Source: a virus. From it: DNA of 23,406 bases. Location of the stretch: positions 1-23,406 of IMG/VR virus record IMGVR_UViG_3300032220_001158. One strand, written 5' to 3'. The notes beneath the pieces were generated by a model. The model was not told where the DNA came from and made no database searches. It worked only from the letters and a program-made list of their open reading frames with translations. Shown here piece after piece: positions 6,089 to 12,418 of the stretch. Numbering within the stretch: position 1 is the first letter of the stretch; each line of letters begins with the position of its first letter. A program made the position numbers and the translations under genes.

Positions 6089-6256
6089 ATGAAAAACATC
6101 TTTTTTATCGCAATGGTAGTTATGGCTGTATCATTTACGGCTTGTACCAACAACGCTGAACAAACTGAATTGGTTGCCGAACCAGTTGATTCTGCTGTTG
6201 TAGATTCTACTGAGGAGTTGTATCCTGTTGTAGATAGCACAGCAGCTGCTCAATAA
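6089..6256 (+). CDS. small predicted lipoprotein, 55 aa
   Basis: Short gene with an N-terminal type II signal peptide: MKN, hydrophobic core IFFIAMVVMAV, lipobox SFTAC with the lipidated cysteine at residue 19. The mature part is about 36 residues, acidic, with a repeated V-DS pattern (PVDSAVVDST, PVVDS) and ends AAAQ. It has a well-formed promoter upstream and lies just before tRNA-Gly. Small phage lipoproteins can block receptors against superinfection (Llp of T5) or alter the envelope; that role is only an inference here. Resemblance to short host lipoproteins is also possible. Confidence 0.8.
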   Translation: MKNIFFIAMVVMAVSFTACTNNAEQTELVAEPVDSAVVDSTEELYPVVDSTAAAQ

Positions 6257-6272
6257 TAGTTTTTCAGATTAC

Positions 6273-6290
6273 ATCCCCCTTAGTGGGGAT
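6273..6290 (+). other. hairpin abutting tRNA-Gly
   Basis: ATCCCC/GGGGAT, 6 bp, loop CTTAGT. No T run follows, so it is not a normal intrinsic terminator. It ends 4 nt before the tRNA 5' end and may protect the lipoprotein mRNA after RNase P processing, or end it inefficiently. Confidence 0.45.
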
Positions 6291-6294
6291 ACTT

Positions 6295-6365
6295 GCGGGT
6301 ATCGTATAATGGTATTACATTCGCTTTCCAAGCCTATGACGGTGGTTCGATTCCATCTACCCGCT
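6295..6365 (+). tRNA. tRNA-Gly(TCC)
   Basis: Acceptor GCGGGTA pairs perfectly with TACCCGC, discriminator T. Anticodon TCC sits in loop TTTCCAA. The anticodon stem TTCGC/GCCTA has two internal mismatches (T-T and C-C), flanked by pairs that could continue outward. D arm and T arm look normal and closely follow the bacterial tRNA-Gly(TCC) form. Confidence 0.88.
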
Positions 6366-6379
6366 CAACAAAATAAATT

Positions 6380-6583
6380 ATGAGTTATTTAGGACAGGTT
6401 ATTTATATAAACGATGGTATGTTTCAAGTCTATCGTACAATGAAAGAAGAACCAAATCTAAATGTAGATTTCATAAAACAATATTGGGAATGTAGCCATA
6501 CCTTTAAAAAGGATGGTTTGTTATTTTTTTGTAGAGAAATAGTATCTATACCATTTGAAGAAATTACTGATGGAGCTGATTAA
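6380..6583 (+). CDS. hypothetical protein, 67 aa
   Basis: Unrecognised small acidic protein beginning MSYLGQVIYI, with two cysteines (WECSHTF, FFCREI). It starts 14 nt after tRNA-Gly and its 3' end overlaps the thioesterase gene, so the two are probably co-transcribed. Confidence 0.6.
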   Translation: MSYLGQVIYINDGMFQVYRTMKEEPNLNVDFIKQYWECSHTFKKDGLLFFCREIVSIPFEEITDGAD

Positions 6584-6998
6584 TACATATCCCGTCAAAA
6601 AATCAGATTTAGGTTTTCACGGAAATCTTTTCGGAGGAAAAGCATTGGCGTGGATTGATGCTTCCGCAGCTGCGTACGCAATGCAGGTATGTGATACCCC
6701 CCGTGTAGTAACTATTAAAATAGATGAGTGTCTATTTAAGAAGCCCGCAAAAGAAGGGCAACTATTAAAGGTATATGGTAGTGTAAATCATATTGGAAAT
6801 ACATCGGTTAAACTATACATTGAAGCAAGAGCGCATAATGTATATACAGGCAACCAAACCACCGTTGTATCTACCTATATTACCTTTGTGAGAATTGATG
6901 AGGATGGAAACCCGATTCCTATTTCAGAGCGGGTTAAGAAAAAATATGGGTTTAAAATTGACCCGATTGATAGGGATAATACCCTATTTACGAATTAA
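6555..6998 (+). CDS. acyl-CoA thioesterase, hotdog fold
   Basis: Hydrolyses acyl-CoA thioesters in the family of YciA-type enzymes. The 147-residue protein shows the family pattern: GNLFGGKALAWIDASAA (23-39), with N24 and the probable catalytic D35, then a strand-rich half with VVTIKIDECLFKKP and AHNVYTGNQTTVVST. Start: ATG 6555 gives 29 nt of overlap with the preceding gene; ATG 6570 (MELINTYP) overlaps by 14 nt and fits the usual family start better. The stop is followed by an intrinsic terminator. This enzyme is rare in phages; a role in altering host lipid or CoA metabolism is only inferred. Confidence 0.85.
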   Translation: MKKLLMELINTYPVKKSDLGFHGNLFGGKALAWIDASAAAYAMQVCDTPRVVTIKIDECLFKKPAKEGQLLKVYGSVNHIGNTSVKLYIEARAHNVYTGNQTTVVSTYITFVRIDEDGNPIPISERVKKKYGFKIDPIDRDNTLFTN

Positions 6999-7005
6999 AA
7001 CCAAC

Positions 7006-7028
7006 TGTCCAATAAATTGGACACTTTT
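7006..7028 (+). terminator. intrinsic terminator after the thioesterase gene
   Basis: TGTCCAA, loop TAAA, TTGGACA (7 bp), then CTTTTCC. It begins 8 nt after the stop. A near copy lies at 9506-9529. A second small hairpin CCACA-CGAA-TGTGG follows at 7029-7042. Confidence 0.65.
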
Positions 7029-7037
7029 CCACACGAA

Positions 7038-7046
7038 TGTGGATAA
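7038..7046 (-). promoter_or_regulatory. DnaA-box consensus 9-mer
   Basis: TGTGGATAA on the + strand is the exact reverse complement of TTATCCACA, the DnaA box consensus. It ends 1 bp before the TTTAA element of the promoter at 7048-7104, the same gap as at 9549-9557. Confidence 0.45.
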
Positions 7047-7047
7047 C

Positions 7048-7104
7048 TTTAATGGAATTTTAATCTCAAAAGCTTGGATTTTTGCTCTTTTATACTTATC
7101 TTTG
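7048..7104 (+). promoter_or_regulatory. promoter with 16-bp upstream element (copy 1)
   Basis: TTTAATGGAATTTTAA at 7048-7063, 9 bp, -33 box CTTGGA at 7073-7078, 20 bp after CTTG, -7 box TATCTTTG at 7097-7104. The -7 box matches TAnnTTTG fully; the upstream element is the most divergent of the four. It faces the small gene at 7125. Confidence 0.65.
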
Positions 7105-7124
7105 GGTATTAAATAGTTATTGAT

Positions 7125-7292
7125 ATGAGTAAAACCAAAAGAGACAGGAAATTGCTTGATTTTAACGGCAATTGGAGTTCAGGAGAGGCTGCACACCATA
7201 TCAGTAAAAAAATGACAGAACAGGTGGTCAAGTCACCTAAATCTTATTCAAGAAAGAACAAATCTTGGTTAAAAGATTTAACGCAAATTTAA
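7125..7292 (+). CDS. small basic protein, 55 aa
   Basis: Unrecognised short gene starting MSKTKRDRKLLDFNGNW and ending WLKDLTQI. It is Lys/Arg-rich and has no hydrophobic segment. Support comes from a strong promoter ending 21 nt upstream and an open frame filling the space before the next promoter. Its last codons coincide with the TTTAACGCAAATTTAA element (7277-7292) of the next promoter, so the two constraints overlap. A nucleic-acid-binding or inhibitor role would suit its charge but is not shown. Confidence 0.6.
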   Translation: MSKTKRDRKLLDFNGNWSSGEAAHHISKKMTEQVVKSPKSYSRKNKSWLKDLTQI

Positions 7293-7333
7293 TATTGAAA
7301 GTTTGGATATTCCCTATTTCTGTATTATCTTTA
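7277..7333 (+). promoter_or_regulatory. promoter with 16-bp upstream element (copy 2)
   Basis: TTTAACGCAAATTTAA at 7277-7292, 9 bp, TTTGGA at 7302-7307, 20 bp after TTTG, TATCTTTA at 7326-7333. Drives the metallopeptidase-VWA gene at 7357. The sequence after the -7 box (TTGTAAGTTAA) also recurs at copy 3. Confidence 0.75.
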
Positions 7334-7356
7334 CTTTGTAAGTTAATTCCTCCTAT

Positions 7357-9516
7357 ATGAAAAAATACAAAAAAAGCAAGTCCTACTATTCCGACTATTG
7401 GTTGGATAAGTCGCTCTTTACCCCTACCACATATCGTGGTGGTTTTGGTGGTTCTACTAAAACTGATGCGTATGAGGTCAAAACTAATGACCTTATTAAG
7501 TTGGCCTCTTATAAACGGGCCATTTCTAACTTTGTTAGAATTGTAACAAACAAACAAATTCCTGTCAAATTTTCTACAGGCAACCAATCTTATACTGATG
7601 GTAGTACTGTGGTAATTTCTTCAAAATTGGATGATGCTGAATTTGACCCGACGGTAGGTTTGGCTCTCCACGAAGGTTCGCACATTAAACTTACCGAATT
7701 TAGTATTCTTCAAAAATATTTCGCACCAAGCTCTACAGTGATACCACCCGTTATTGCTAATCGTATTGCTGAAATGCCGACGGTATTTGAATCTGATATA
7801 TTGGCTGTTCGTGCATTGAGGCAGGATGCATATACTTATCTAAAAGATATCCTTAATATTGTTGAGGATAGGCGAATTGATAATTACATTTATAACACAG
7901 CCCCTGGTTATCGTGGGTACTATCACTCTATGTATGATAAATACTTTAATGATAGTGTTATTGATAAGGCTTTGGTATCTGATGAATATACCACCGAAGA
8001 TTGGGAATCTTATATGTTCCGACTTATCAATATTACAAACAAAAATCGTAGGTTGGGTGCTCTAAAATCTTTTCCAACGATTTGGGCTTTGATGGATTTA
8101 AAAAACATTGGTAGGTTAAAAACTACTACTGATAGTTTGGAGTTGGCTTCTAATATTTTCTTAACTATCTTTGATGCGGTTTATACTAATAACCCCGCAC
8201 AAAGTAAAGAATCATCTTCTTCATCTGATGGTGATGGTAATGAATCATCTTCAGGTGATTCTAACGGTAATTCACCAATGACAGGTGATACTGATTCACC
8301 CCAAACAGGTAACGATTCTATGGAATCTAATGGTGATGGTAATTTGGATATGAGTAATTCTTCTGATGGTGATTCTTCTGATGGTGATTCTTCTGATGGT
8401 GATTCTTCTAACAATAGTTCTGGTGGTTCTGGAGATAAACTTTCACCTTCTCTTAGAAACAGACTTAATAACGCTATAAAAAAGCAGAAAGATTTTTTGA
8501 ATGGTGATATTGCTAAAAGGAAGATTGGTAAAAATGAATCCTCTGTAGTAAACGCTTTAGAAGAATCTGATGTAGATTTGAAGAATGTATCCGCTGAAAT
8601 TCAATGGCGTGGTGTTCAGAAAACATCGTGTTATTTAGTTAGGAAGCTGACTAAATCGCTGATTGAATCTCAAGCATTTGGTATTACTACAAACTACAAT
8701 GGTAGAACTGATTATAATCAAACCCACATTGATAATGGTATCGCACTAGGTGTTTTATTGGGTAAGAAGCTGAAAACGCGTGATGAGAATCGTAGTTTGG
8801 TTACACCCCGTCTTAAATCGGGTAAAATATCATCCCGAATGTTACACGAGGTTGGGTTTGGTAATTTCAATATCTTTGAAAAGATTCAAACTAATTCGGT
8901 AAAGCCGGTTACTCTTCACATTTCAGTTGATGCTAGTGGTTCAATGGGTGGAAAGAAATGGGATAACACACAAACTGCTGTGGTTGCTATCGCTAAGGCC
9001 GCTTCAATGATATCAAATATCAATGTGGTTATTAGTTACCGAAGCACATATGATAATGGCACATCAGTTCCGATGATTGTAATTGCTTATGATAGTAGGG
9101 TTGATAATTTCTCAAAGATTAAAAGTATGTTCAAACATTTAATTCCAAATGGTACAACACCTGAAGGATTGTGTTATGAGGCGATTATGGGTGAAATTTT
9201 GAATTCCAAAGATAATTCCGATAAATACCTAATTAACTTTTCGGATGGTATGCCTACCTTTGAAAATAGGGAAATGAGTTATGAGGGCGACTCTGCTATT
9301 AAACACACCGCTGACCAGGTCAATAAAATGAGGATGGGTGGTGTTAGTGTTCTATCTTACTTTATTAGTGAATATAGTTCGCAACGAATGCATAATACCT
9401 CCTACGCTGATGATTTTAATCGGATGTATGGTAAGGATGCTAGGTTCATTAATGTAAAAGAGGTTATGGACCTGGCTAAGACATTAAATGGTAAGTTTGA
9501 GGTGGGTGTCCAATAA
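7357..9516 (+). CDS. metallopeptidase-like/VWA (CobT/NorD-type) protein
   Basis: A 719-residue protein with two recognisable parts. The N-terminal part has HEGSH at 105-109, an HExxH zinc motif, followed about 65 residues later by NIVEDRRIDNYI, the ED-R-I helix found in CobT/NorD-like VWA proteins and possibly the third metal ligand. Residues about 282-350 are a Ser/Asp/Gly-rich acidic linker containing a DNA-level tandem repeat. The C-terminal VWA domain carries the metal-ion site D525-x-S527-x-S529 (DASGS), a distal Thr in NGTTPEGL and an SDGMP loop. Its neighbour is a MoxR/CobS ATPase, the usual partner: such pairs remodel proteins or insert metals. The substrate is unknown. Stop codon lies in the loop of a terminator hairpin. 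Confidence 0.85.
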   Translation: MKKYKKSKSYYSDYWLDKSLFTPTTYRGGFGGSTKTDAYEVKTNDLIKLASYKRAISNFVRIVTNKQIPVKFSTGNQSYTDGSTVVISSKLDDAEFDPTVGLALHEGSHIKLTEFSILQKYFAPSSTVIPPVIANRIAEMPTVFESDILAVRALRQDAYTYLKDILNIVEDRRIDNYIYNTAPGYRGYYHSMYDKYFNDSVIDKALVSDEYTTEDWESYMFRLINITNKNRRLGALKSFPTIWALMDLKNIGRLKTTTDSLELASNIFLTIFDAVYTNNPAQSKESSSSSDGDGNESSSGDSNGNSPMTGDTDSPQTGNDSMESNGDGNLDMSNSSDGDSSDGDSSDGDSSNNSSGGSGDKLSPSLRNRLNNAIKKQKDFLNGDIAKRKIGKNESSVVNALEESDVDLKNVSAEIQWRGVQKTSCYLVRKLTKSLIESQAFGITTNYNGRTDYNQTHIDNGIALGVLLGKKLKTRDENRSLVTPRLKSGKISSRMLHEVGFGNFNIFEKIQTNSVKPVTLHISVDASGSMGGKKWDNTQTAVVAIAKAASMISNINVVISYRSTYDNGTSVPMIVIAYDSRVDNFSKIKSMFKHLIPNGTTPEGLCYEAIMGEILNSKDNSDKYLINFSDGMPTFENREMSYEGDSAIKHTADQVNKMRMGGVSVLSYFISEYSSQRMHNTSYADDFNRMYGKDARFINVKEVMDLAKTLNGKFEVGVQ
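8359..8403 (+). repeat. three tandem 15-bp repeats in the acidic linker
   Basis: TCTTCTGATGGTGAT repeated three times without change, with a partial fourth unit, encoding SSDGD repeats. Perfect identity points to recent slippage; the number of units may vary between related phages. Confidence 0.9.
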
Positions 9517-9529
9517 AATGGACACTTTT
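9506..9529 (+). terminator. intrinsic terminator overlapping the VWA stop codon
   Basis: GTGTCCA, loop ATAAAA, TGGACAC (7 bp), then TTTT. The stop codon TAA (9514-9516) lies in the loop. Nearly the same sequence as the terminator at 7006. Confidence 0.65.
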
Positions 9530-9537
9530 CCCTCAAA

Positions 9538-9546
9538 TGTGGATAA
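9538..9546 (-). promoter_or_regulatory. DnaA-box consensus 9-mer (first of a pair)
   Basis: TGTGGATAA, exact complement of TTATCCACA, in the same orientation as the copy 11 bp downstream, so both lie on one face of the helix. Confidence 0.5.
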
Positions 9547-9548
9547 GC

Positions 9549-9557
9549 TGTGGATAA
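9549..9557 (-). promoter_or_regulatory. DnaA-box consensus 9-mer (second of a pair)
   Basis: TGTGGATAA again, ending 1 bp before the TTTAA promoter element at 9559, exactly as at 7038-7046. Confidence 0.5.
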
Positions 9558-9558
9558 A

Positions 9559-9615
9559 TTTAACGCAAATTTAACATAAAAAGTTTGGATAATTGCTACT
9601 TTTGTAGTATCTTTA
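9559..9615 (+). promoter_or_regulatory. promoter with 16-bp upstream element (copy 3)
   Basis: TTTAACGCAAATTTAA at 9559-9574, 9 bp, TTTGGA at 9584-9589, 20 bp after TTTG, TATCTTTA at 9608-9615. Drives the MoxR/CobS ATPase gene. Identical element to copy 2 in non-coding DNA, which shows that conservation is at DNA level. Confidence 0.75.
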
Positions 9616-9638
9616 TATTGTAAGTTAAACCCCTATAT

Positions 9639-10928
9639 ATGAAAAACCAAAGATTCGTTTTCGGTACTATCGTTCAAAGTAACGGCGTACTAATGTTCCA
9701 AGATTCAAATGGAGCAATGTTCAACATCCCAGCTCTTAATGAGAAAGGGAATTCCCTCTACCGCAGGGCTCTTCAGGCTTCTAAGCGACCTGATAAATTC
9801 CGATTCAAAATTAGGGTAAAGGGTTCGTTCACATCTGGTGAACTTTGTTTTGGTCGTGTTCCCGCTTCTAAAGCAACCGATACCACTCCTGTTATGAACT
9901 TCAATAAACCAAATGGTGGGTTGGAGCAGTACGCTGTGGATTCAGTTCACAAACCTACTGCGGCTGTGGTATCAACCCCAGCTCAAACCGCCGCTCCGGT
10001 GGTTATGCCTGAAAATGTTTTGAACTTTATTCACTGCGAAGCTGCGGAGTTGAAGCCGAAGATGTTGTTTATGCCGGAACTTAAATGGAAATATTTAATT
10101 CGTAATATTCTTCGCGGTAAGAACATTATGATGACAGGTGCTGCCGGTTGTGGTAAGACGATGGCTGCTAAAGCTGCGGCTTCTTCAATTGATGGGTATT
10201 CTACTTTCATCATCAACTTGGGTGCTACGCAGGACCCGCGAACTACTTTGATTGGTAATACTCAATATGACACGGCCAAAGGTACTGTGTTTAATCAATC
10301 ACCTTTTGTAAAGGCAATCCAAACACCAAACACTGTGGTTGTGTTGGACGAGATTACGAGGGCGCATCCTGAAGCGTGGAACATTTTGATGACGGTTCTT
10401 GACCCTGGTCAACGCTACCTTCGTTTGGATGAAGCCGCTGATGCTCCCACTATCAATGTGGCCGATGGTGTTTCGTTCATCGCTTCCGCTAACATTGGTA
10501 ATGAATATACCGCCACCCGAATGCTTGACCGTGCTATCTTAGACCGATTTACGATTATTGAAATGGATTCGTTGACTAAGGATGAAGAATCAACTTTGCT
10601 TGAGATGATGTATCCTTCAGTATCTTCGGAACTGTTGGGCAATGTGGCTGAAATTACGGCGATGACTCGTGATGAGGTTCGTAGTGAATCACCCAAACTG
10701 ACTAACTCGCTATCTACTCGTACTGCTGTGGAAATTGGTTCGCTACTCTACGATGGATTTAGTTTGACTGAGGCCGCTGAAATTGCTATCTATCCCTTCT
10801 TTGATAGTAGTGGTGGTGCTCAATCGGAGCGTGTGTTTATGAAGCAGTTCGTTCAAAAGTTTGTAAAAACTGGCGAAGAAAACCTCTTCAATACCGAAGA
10901 TACTGCTGCTGTTAATAATCCGTTTTAA
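9639..10928 (+). CDS. MoxR/CobS-type AAA+ ATPase
   Basis: A 429-residue AAA+ ATPase. Residues 1-125 form a beta-rich N-terminal part with a Pro/Ala-rich linker. The ATPase core has Walker A GAAGCGKT at 167-174, Walker B VVVLDE at 233-238, sensor-1 SAN near 283-285, and DRF with a likely arginine finger near 301-304. The order and spacing match MoxR and CobS ATPases, which work with VWA partners (CobT, NorD, ViaA). The gene immediately before the promoter encodes such a partner, and both carry the same promoter element, so they are probably co-regulated at a fixed ratio. The cellular target is unknown. A strong terminator-like hairpin lies 39 nt after its stop, inside the next gene. Confidence 0.9.
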   Translation: MKNQRFVFGTIVQSNGVLMFQDSNGAMFNIPALNEKGNSLYRRALQASKRPDKFRFKIRVKGSFTSGELCFGRVPASKATDTTPVMNFNKPNGGLEQYAVDSVHKPTAAVVSTPAQTAAPVVMPENVLNFIHCEAAELKPKMLFMPELKWKYLIRNILRGKNIMMTGAAGCGKTMAAKAAASSIDGYSTFIINLGATQDPRTTLIGNTQYDTAKGTVFNQSPFVKAIQTPNTVVVLDEITRAHPEAWNILMTVLDPGQRYLRLDEAADAPTINVADGVSFIASANIGNEYTATRMLDRAILDRFTIIEMDSLTKDEESTLLEMMYPSVSSELLGNVAEITAMTRDEVRSESPKLTNSLSTRTAVEIGSLLYDGFSLTEAAEIAIYPFFDSSGGAQSERVFMKQFVQKFVKTGEENLFNTEDTAAVNNPF

Positions 10929-10933
10929 TTTAT

Positions 10934-11353
10934 ATGGGGTATAATAAGTTCAAATGGTGGAGAAATGGGGCTCGTAAAGAGCCCCTTTCTTTTAATGCAC
11001 ATCTTTATGATAAGATTGTAAATGGTGATTTTGATTTATCCGATTTTTTCAAACAGGCTTTTGAGGCTAGGAAAAAAGCAAATCGTGCATATGAACTTGC
11101 CTATAAAAAGTATGGTGGTAGTTCAGACTTTGATAGGTGTGAATCTGCGCGGGATGCGAGTAGGATGGATAGGGTTCGTGCTTTGAAGCTTGAATTTGAA
11201 GGTGAGTTAGATGAGATTCGTATATTGAATTCGCTTCGGAGTGAACTACAAAAAAAGTTTGGTATTGATGTGTGGGATGAAATGATGAATGAATCTCCAA
11301 TGGATTTAGATGAATTATATAATTATTACTATCAAAAATCAATTAATAAATAA
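10934..11353 (+). CDS. hypothetical helical protein, 139 aa
   Basis: Unrecognised, mostly helical and charged, with likely coiled-coil between about residues 40 and 110 and an acidic end (MNESPMDLDELYNYYY). The ATG at 10934 is 6 nt after the ATPase stop; no later in-frame Met is suitable. Codons 12-20 encode a perfect 7-bp hairpin followed by TTTCTTTT, so most transcripts from the ATPase promoter may stop here and this protein would be made only by read-through. Its position suggests an accessory to the ATPase-VWA pair, without direct evidence. Confidence 0.72.
   Translation: MGYNKFKWWRNGARKEPLSFNAHLYDKIVNGDFDLSDFFKQAFEARKKANRAYELAYKKYGGSSDFDRCESARDASRMDRVRALKLEFEGELDEIRILNSLRSELQKKFGIDVWDEMMNESPMDLDELYNYYYQKSINK
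10967..10993 (+). terminator. intrinsic terminator inside the start of the gene at 10934
   Basis: GGGGCTC, loop GTAAA, GAGCCCC (7 bp, GC-rich), then TTTCTTTT. It is the strongest terminator-like hairpin in the window and lies wholly within coding sequence. Confidence 0.75.
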
Positions 11354-11655
11354 TGAAGATGAAACCCAAGATGAAAACCTTAAACGCATTAAAAGAGTAT
11401 AAAAAAAATCATTATACTAGATATAAACAATCCGATTTTGTGGGACCTATCAGAGCATTGGGTAGGATTAAAGCGCTTAACAGGCATGGCGGTATTGTTA
11501 TTAAAGAAGCACCTGCTTTCAGAGGAGTCTGTCAAGCAATTGGAACAGGGGATACATTCATTATTACAATGTGGGATAATGGTAATGGTAATTATAGATT
11601 TGAAATTTGTGAGAAAGATAGTTATTCTCAAAAAAATGTATCACCAATATTTTGA
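11353..11655 (+). CDS. hypothetical basic protein, 100 aa
   Basis: Unrecognised. Lys/Arg-rich N terminus (KMKPKMKTLNALKEYKKNHY), then a strand-rich C-terminal half with GDTFIITMWDNGNGNYRFEI. The ATG overlaps the last base of the previous stop, an arrangement typical of translational coupling; in-frame ATGs at 11359 and 11371 are alternatives. Its last codons contain the -33 box of the next promoter. No membrane segment. Confidence 0.68.
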   Translation: MKMKPKMKTLNALKEYKKNHYTRYKQSDFVGPIRALGRIKALNRHGGIVIKEAPAFRGVCQAIGTGDTFIITMWDNGNGNYRFEICEKDSYSQKNVSPIF

Positions 11656-11681
11656 TATTTAAAATTTCTTTTGTATATTTG
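11651..11681 (+). promoter_or_regulatory. promoter reaching almost to the start codon
   Basis: TTTG at 11651-11654, 19 bp, TATATTTG at 11674-11681, a full match to TAnnTTTG. The ATG at 11684 begins 2 nt after the box, so the mRNA would be leaderless or start at the second ATG (11687). Confidence 0.65.
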
Positions 11682-11683
11682 AT

Positions 11684-11950
11684 ATGATGTATGACCCGAA
11701 CAAACCATTGAGTAACGAAGAATTGGAATCTTTATCCAGAGATGAATTCTTTGAATATTTAGATAGTAAAGCAGAATACCTAAAAAGGTTTTCAACCCCG
11801 CTATCAGGTTATAAACTGAAGAGGTTTGCGTATGGAACTGCGGCTGTTAGTGGTAAGGTAATATCCCATTCTCATCACGAACAATTAGGTAAATGGGGTA
11901 AAGAAAATTTTCATAAAACTTGTGAAATCGTTAAAAACAAATTAAAGTAA
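11684..11950 (+). CDS. hypothetical protein, 88 aa
   Basis: Unrecognised. Acidic helical N terminus (SNEELESLSRDEFFEYLDSKAEYL) and a basic, His-rich second half (ISHSHHEQLGKWGKENFHK). Two adjacent ATGs (11684 and 11687) could both start; promoter placement favours a leaderless message beginning at or near them. First gene of a run of seven small genes. Confidence 0.7.
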   Translation: MMYDPNKPLSNEELESLSRDEFFEYLDSKAEYLKRFSTPLSGYKLKRFAYGTAAVSGKVISHSHHEQLGKWGKENFHKTCEIVKNKLK

Positions 11951-11957
11951 AAAAATT

Positions 11958-12161
11958 ATGATGTACTATTTAGTAAAAGTAAAAGTTGAGACCGATAATG
12001 GTAATGGTAAAATCAAAAAGAATACGGAACAGTATTTGATAAAAGCAGTATCGGTTACAGATGCAGAAGCACATATCACCGCGTTTCTACAAAATTCTCC
12101 ATTGGAGTTTGAAGTTAGTTCCGTTACACAAACAAAAATTCTAAATGTGATTGGAAATTAA
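11958..12161 (+). CDS. DUF4494-like protein, 67 aa
   Basis: Resembles the DUF4494 family of Bacteroidota and their phages: a strand YLVKVKVE, then a Gly-containing turn, KKNTEQYLIKAVSVTDAEAH, where YL-(V/I)-A-S-T-AEA is the family pattern, and a second strand. The family function is unknown. The ATG at 11958 or the adjacent one at 11961 starts it. It follows its neighbour by 7 nt and precedes the next by 2 nt, so it is in one operon. The family assignment is from memory of the pattern. Confidence 0.72.
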   Translation: MMYYLVKVKVETDNGNGKIKKNTEQYLIKAVSVTDAEAHITAFLQNSPLEFEVSSVTQTKILNVIGN

Positions 12162-12163
12162 GT

Positions 12164-12418
12164 ATGGTTTATAGCATAGGAGACAGAGTAGTAGTTAGTG
12201 TATATACTAATTTTATGGTGGGTAAGGTTGTTTCAAAAACAAAAATCAGAAACAGCAATGCTTACGATGTAAAATTAGAAGATGGTAGATTGATAGAAAA
12301 TTGTTCACTTAATAAAGAAATAGCTAATGGCTTTTTAATCAATAAACGATTAACCCAATTATTCAATGAAAAAGAAAACGAAGCAGCCGAAGGTAGTATC
12401 GGTGAATCCGCAGTTTGA
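12164..12418 (+). CDS. hypothetical protein with small beta-barrel start, 84 aa
   Basis: Residues 1-48 (YSIGDRVVVSVYTNFMVGKV, then YDVKLEDGRLIE) have the strand pattern and GD-V / G-V / D-G spacing of KOW/Tudor-like small beta barrels that often bind nucleic acid or proteins. The C-terminal part is charged. It overlaps the next gene by 53 nt in another frame. Fold is inferred from pattern; function is not known. Confidence 0.65.
   Translation: MVYSIGDRVVVSVYTNFMVGKVVSKTKIRNSNAYDVKLEDGRLIENCSLNKEIANGFLINKRLTQLFNEKENEAAEGSIGESAV

Noticed and set aside
6895-7116. 73-codon frame across the thioesterase end and the following gap
   Set aside because: It would run through the terminator, the DnaA-box 9-mer and a promoter; composition is poor and the start lies within the thioesterase gene.
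8181-8414. Minus-strand frame with SPSEE repeats
   Set aside because: It is the mirror of the tandem SSDGD repeat in the VWA protein's acidic linker.
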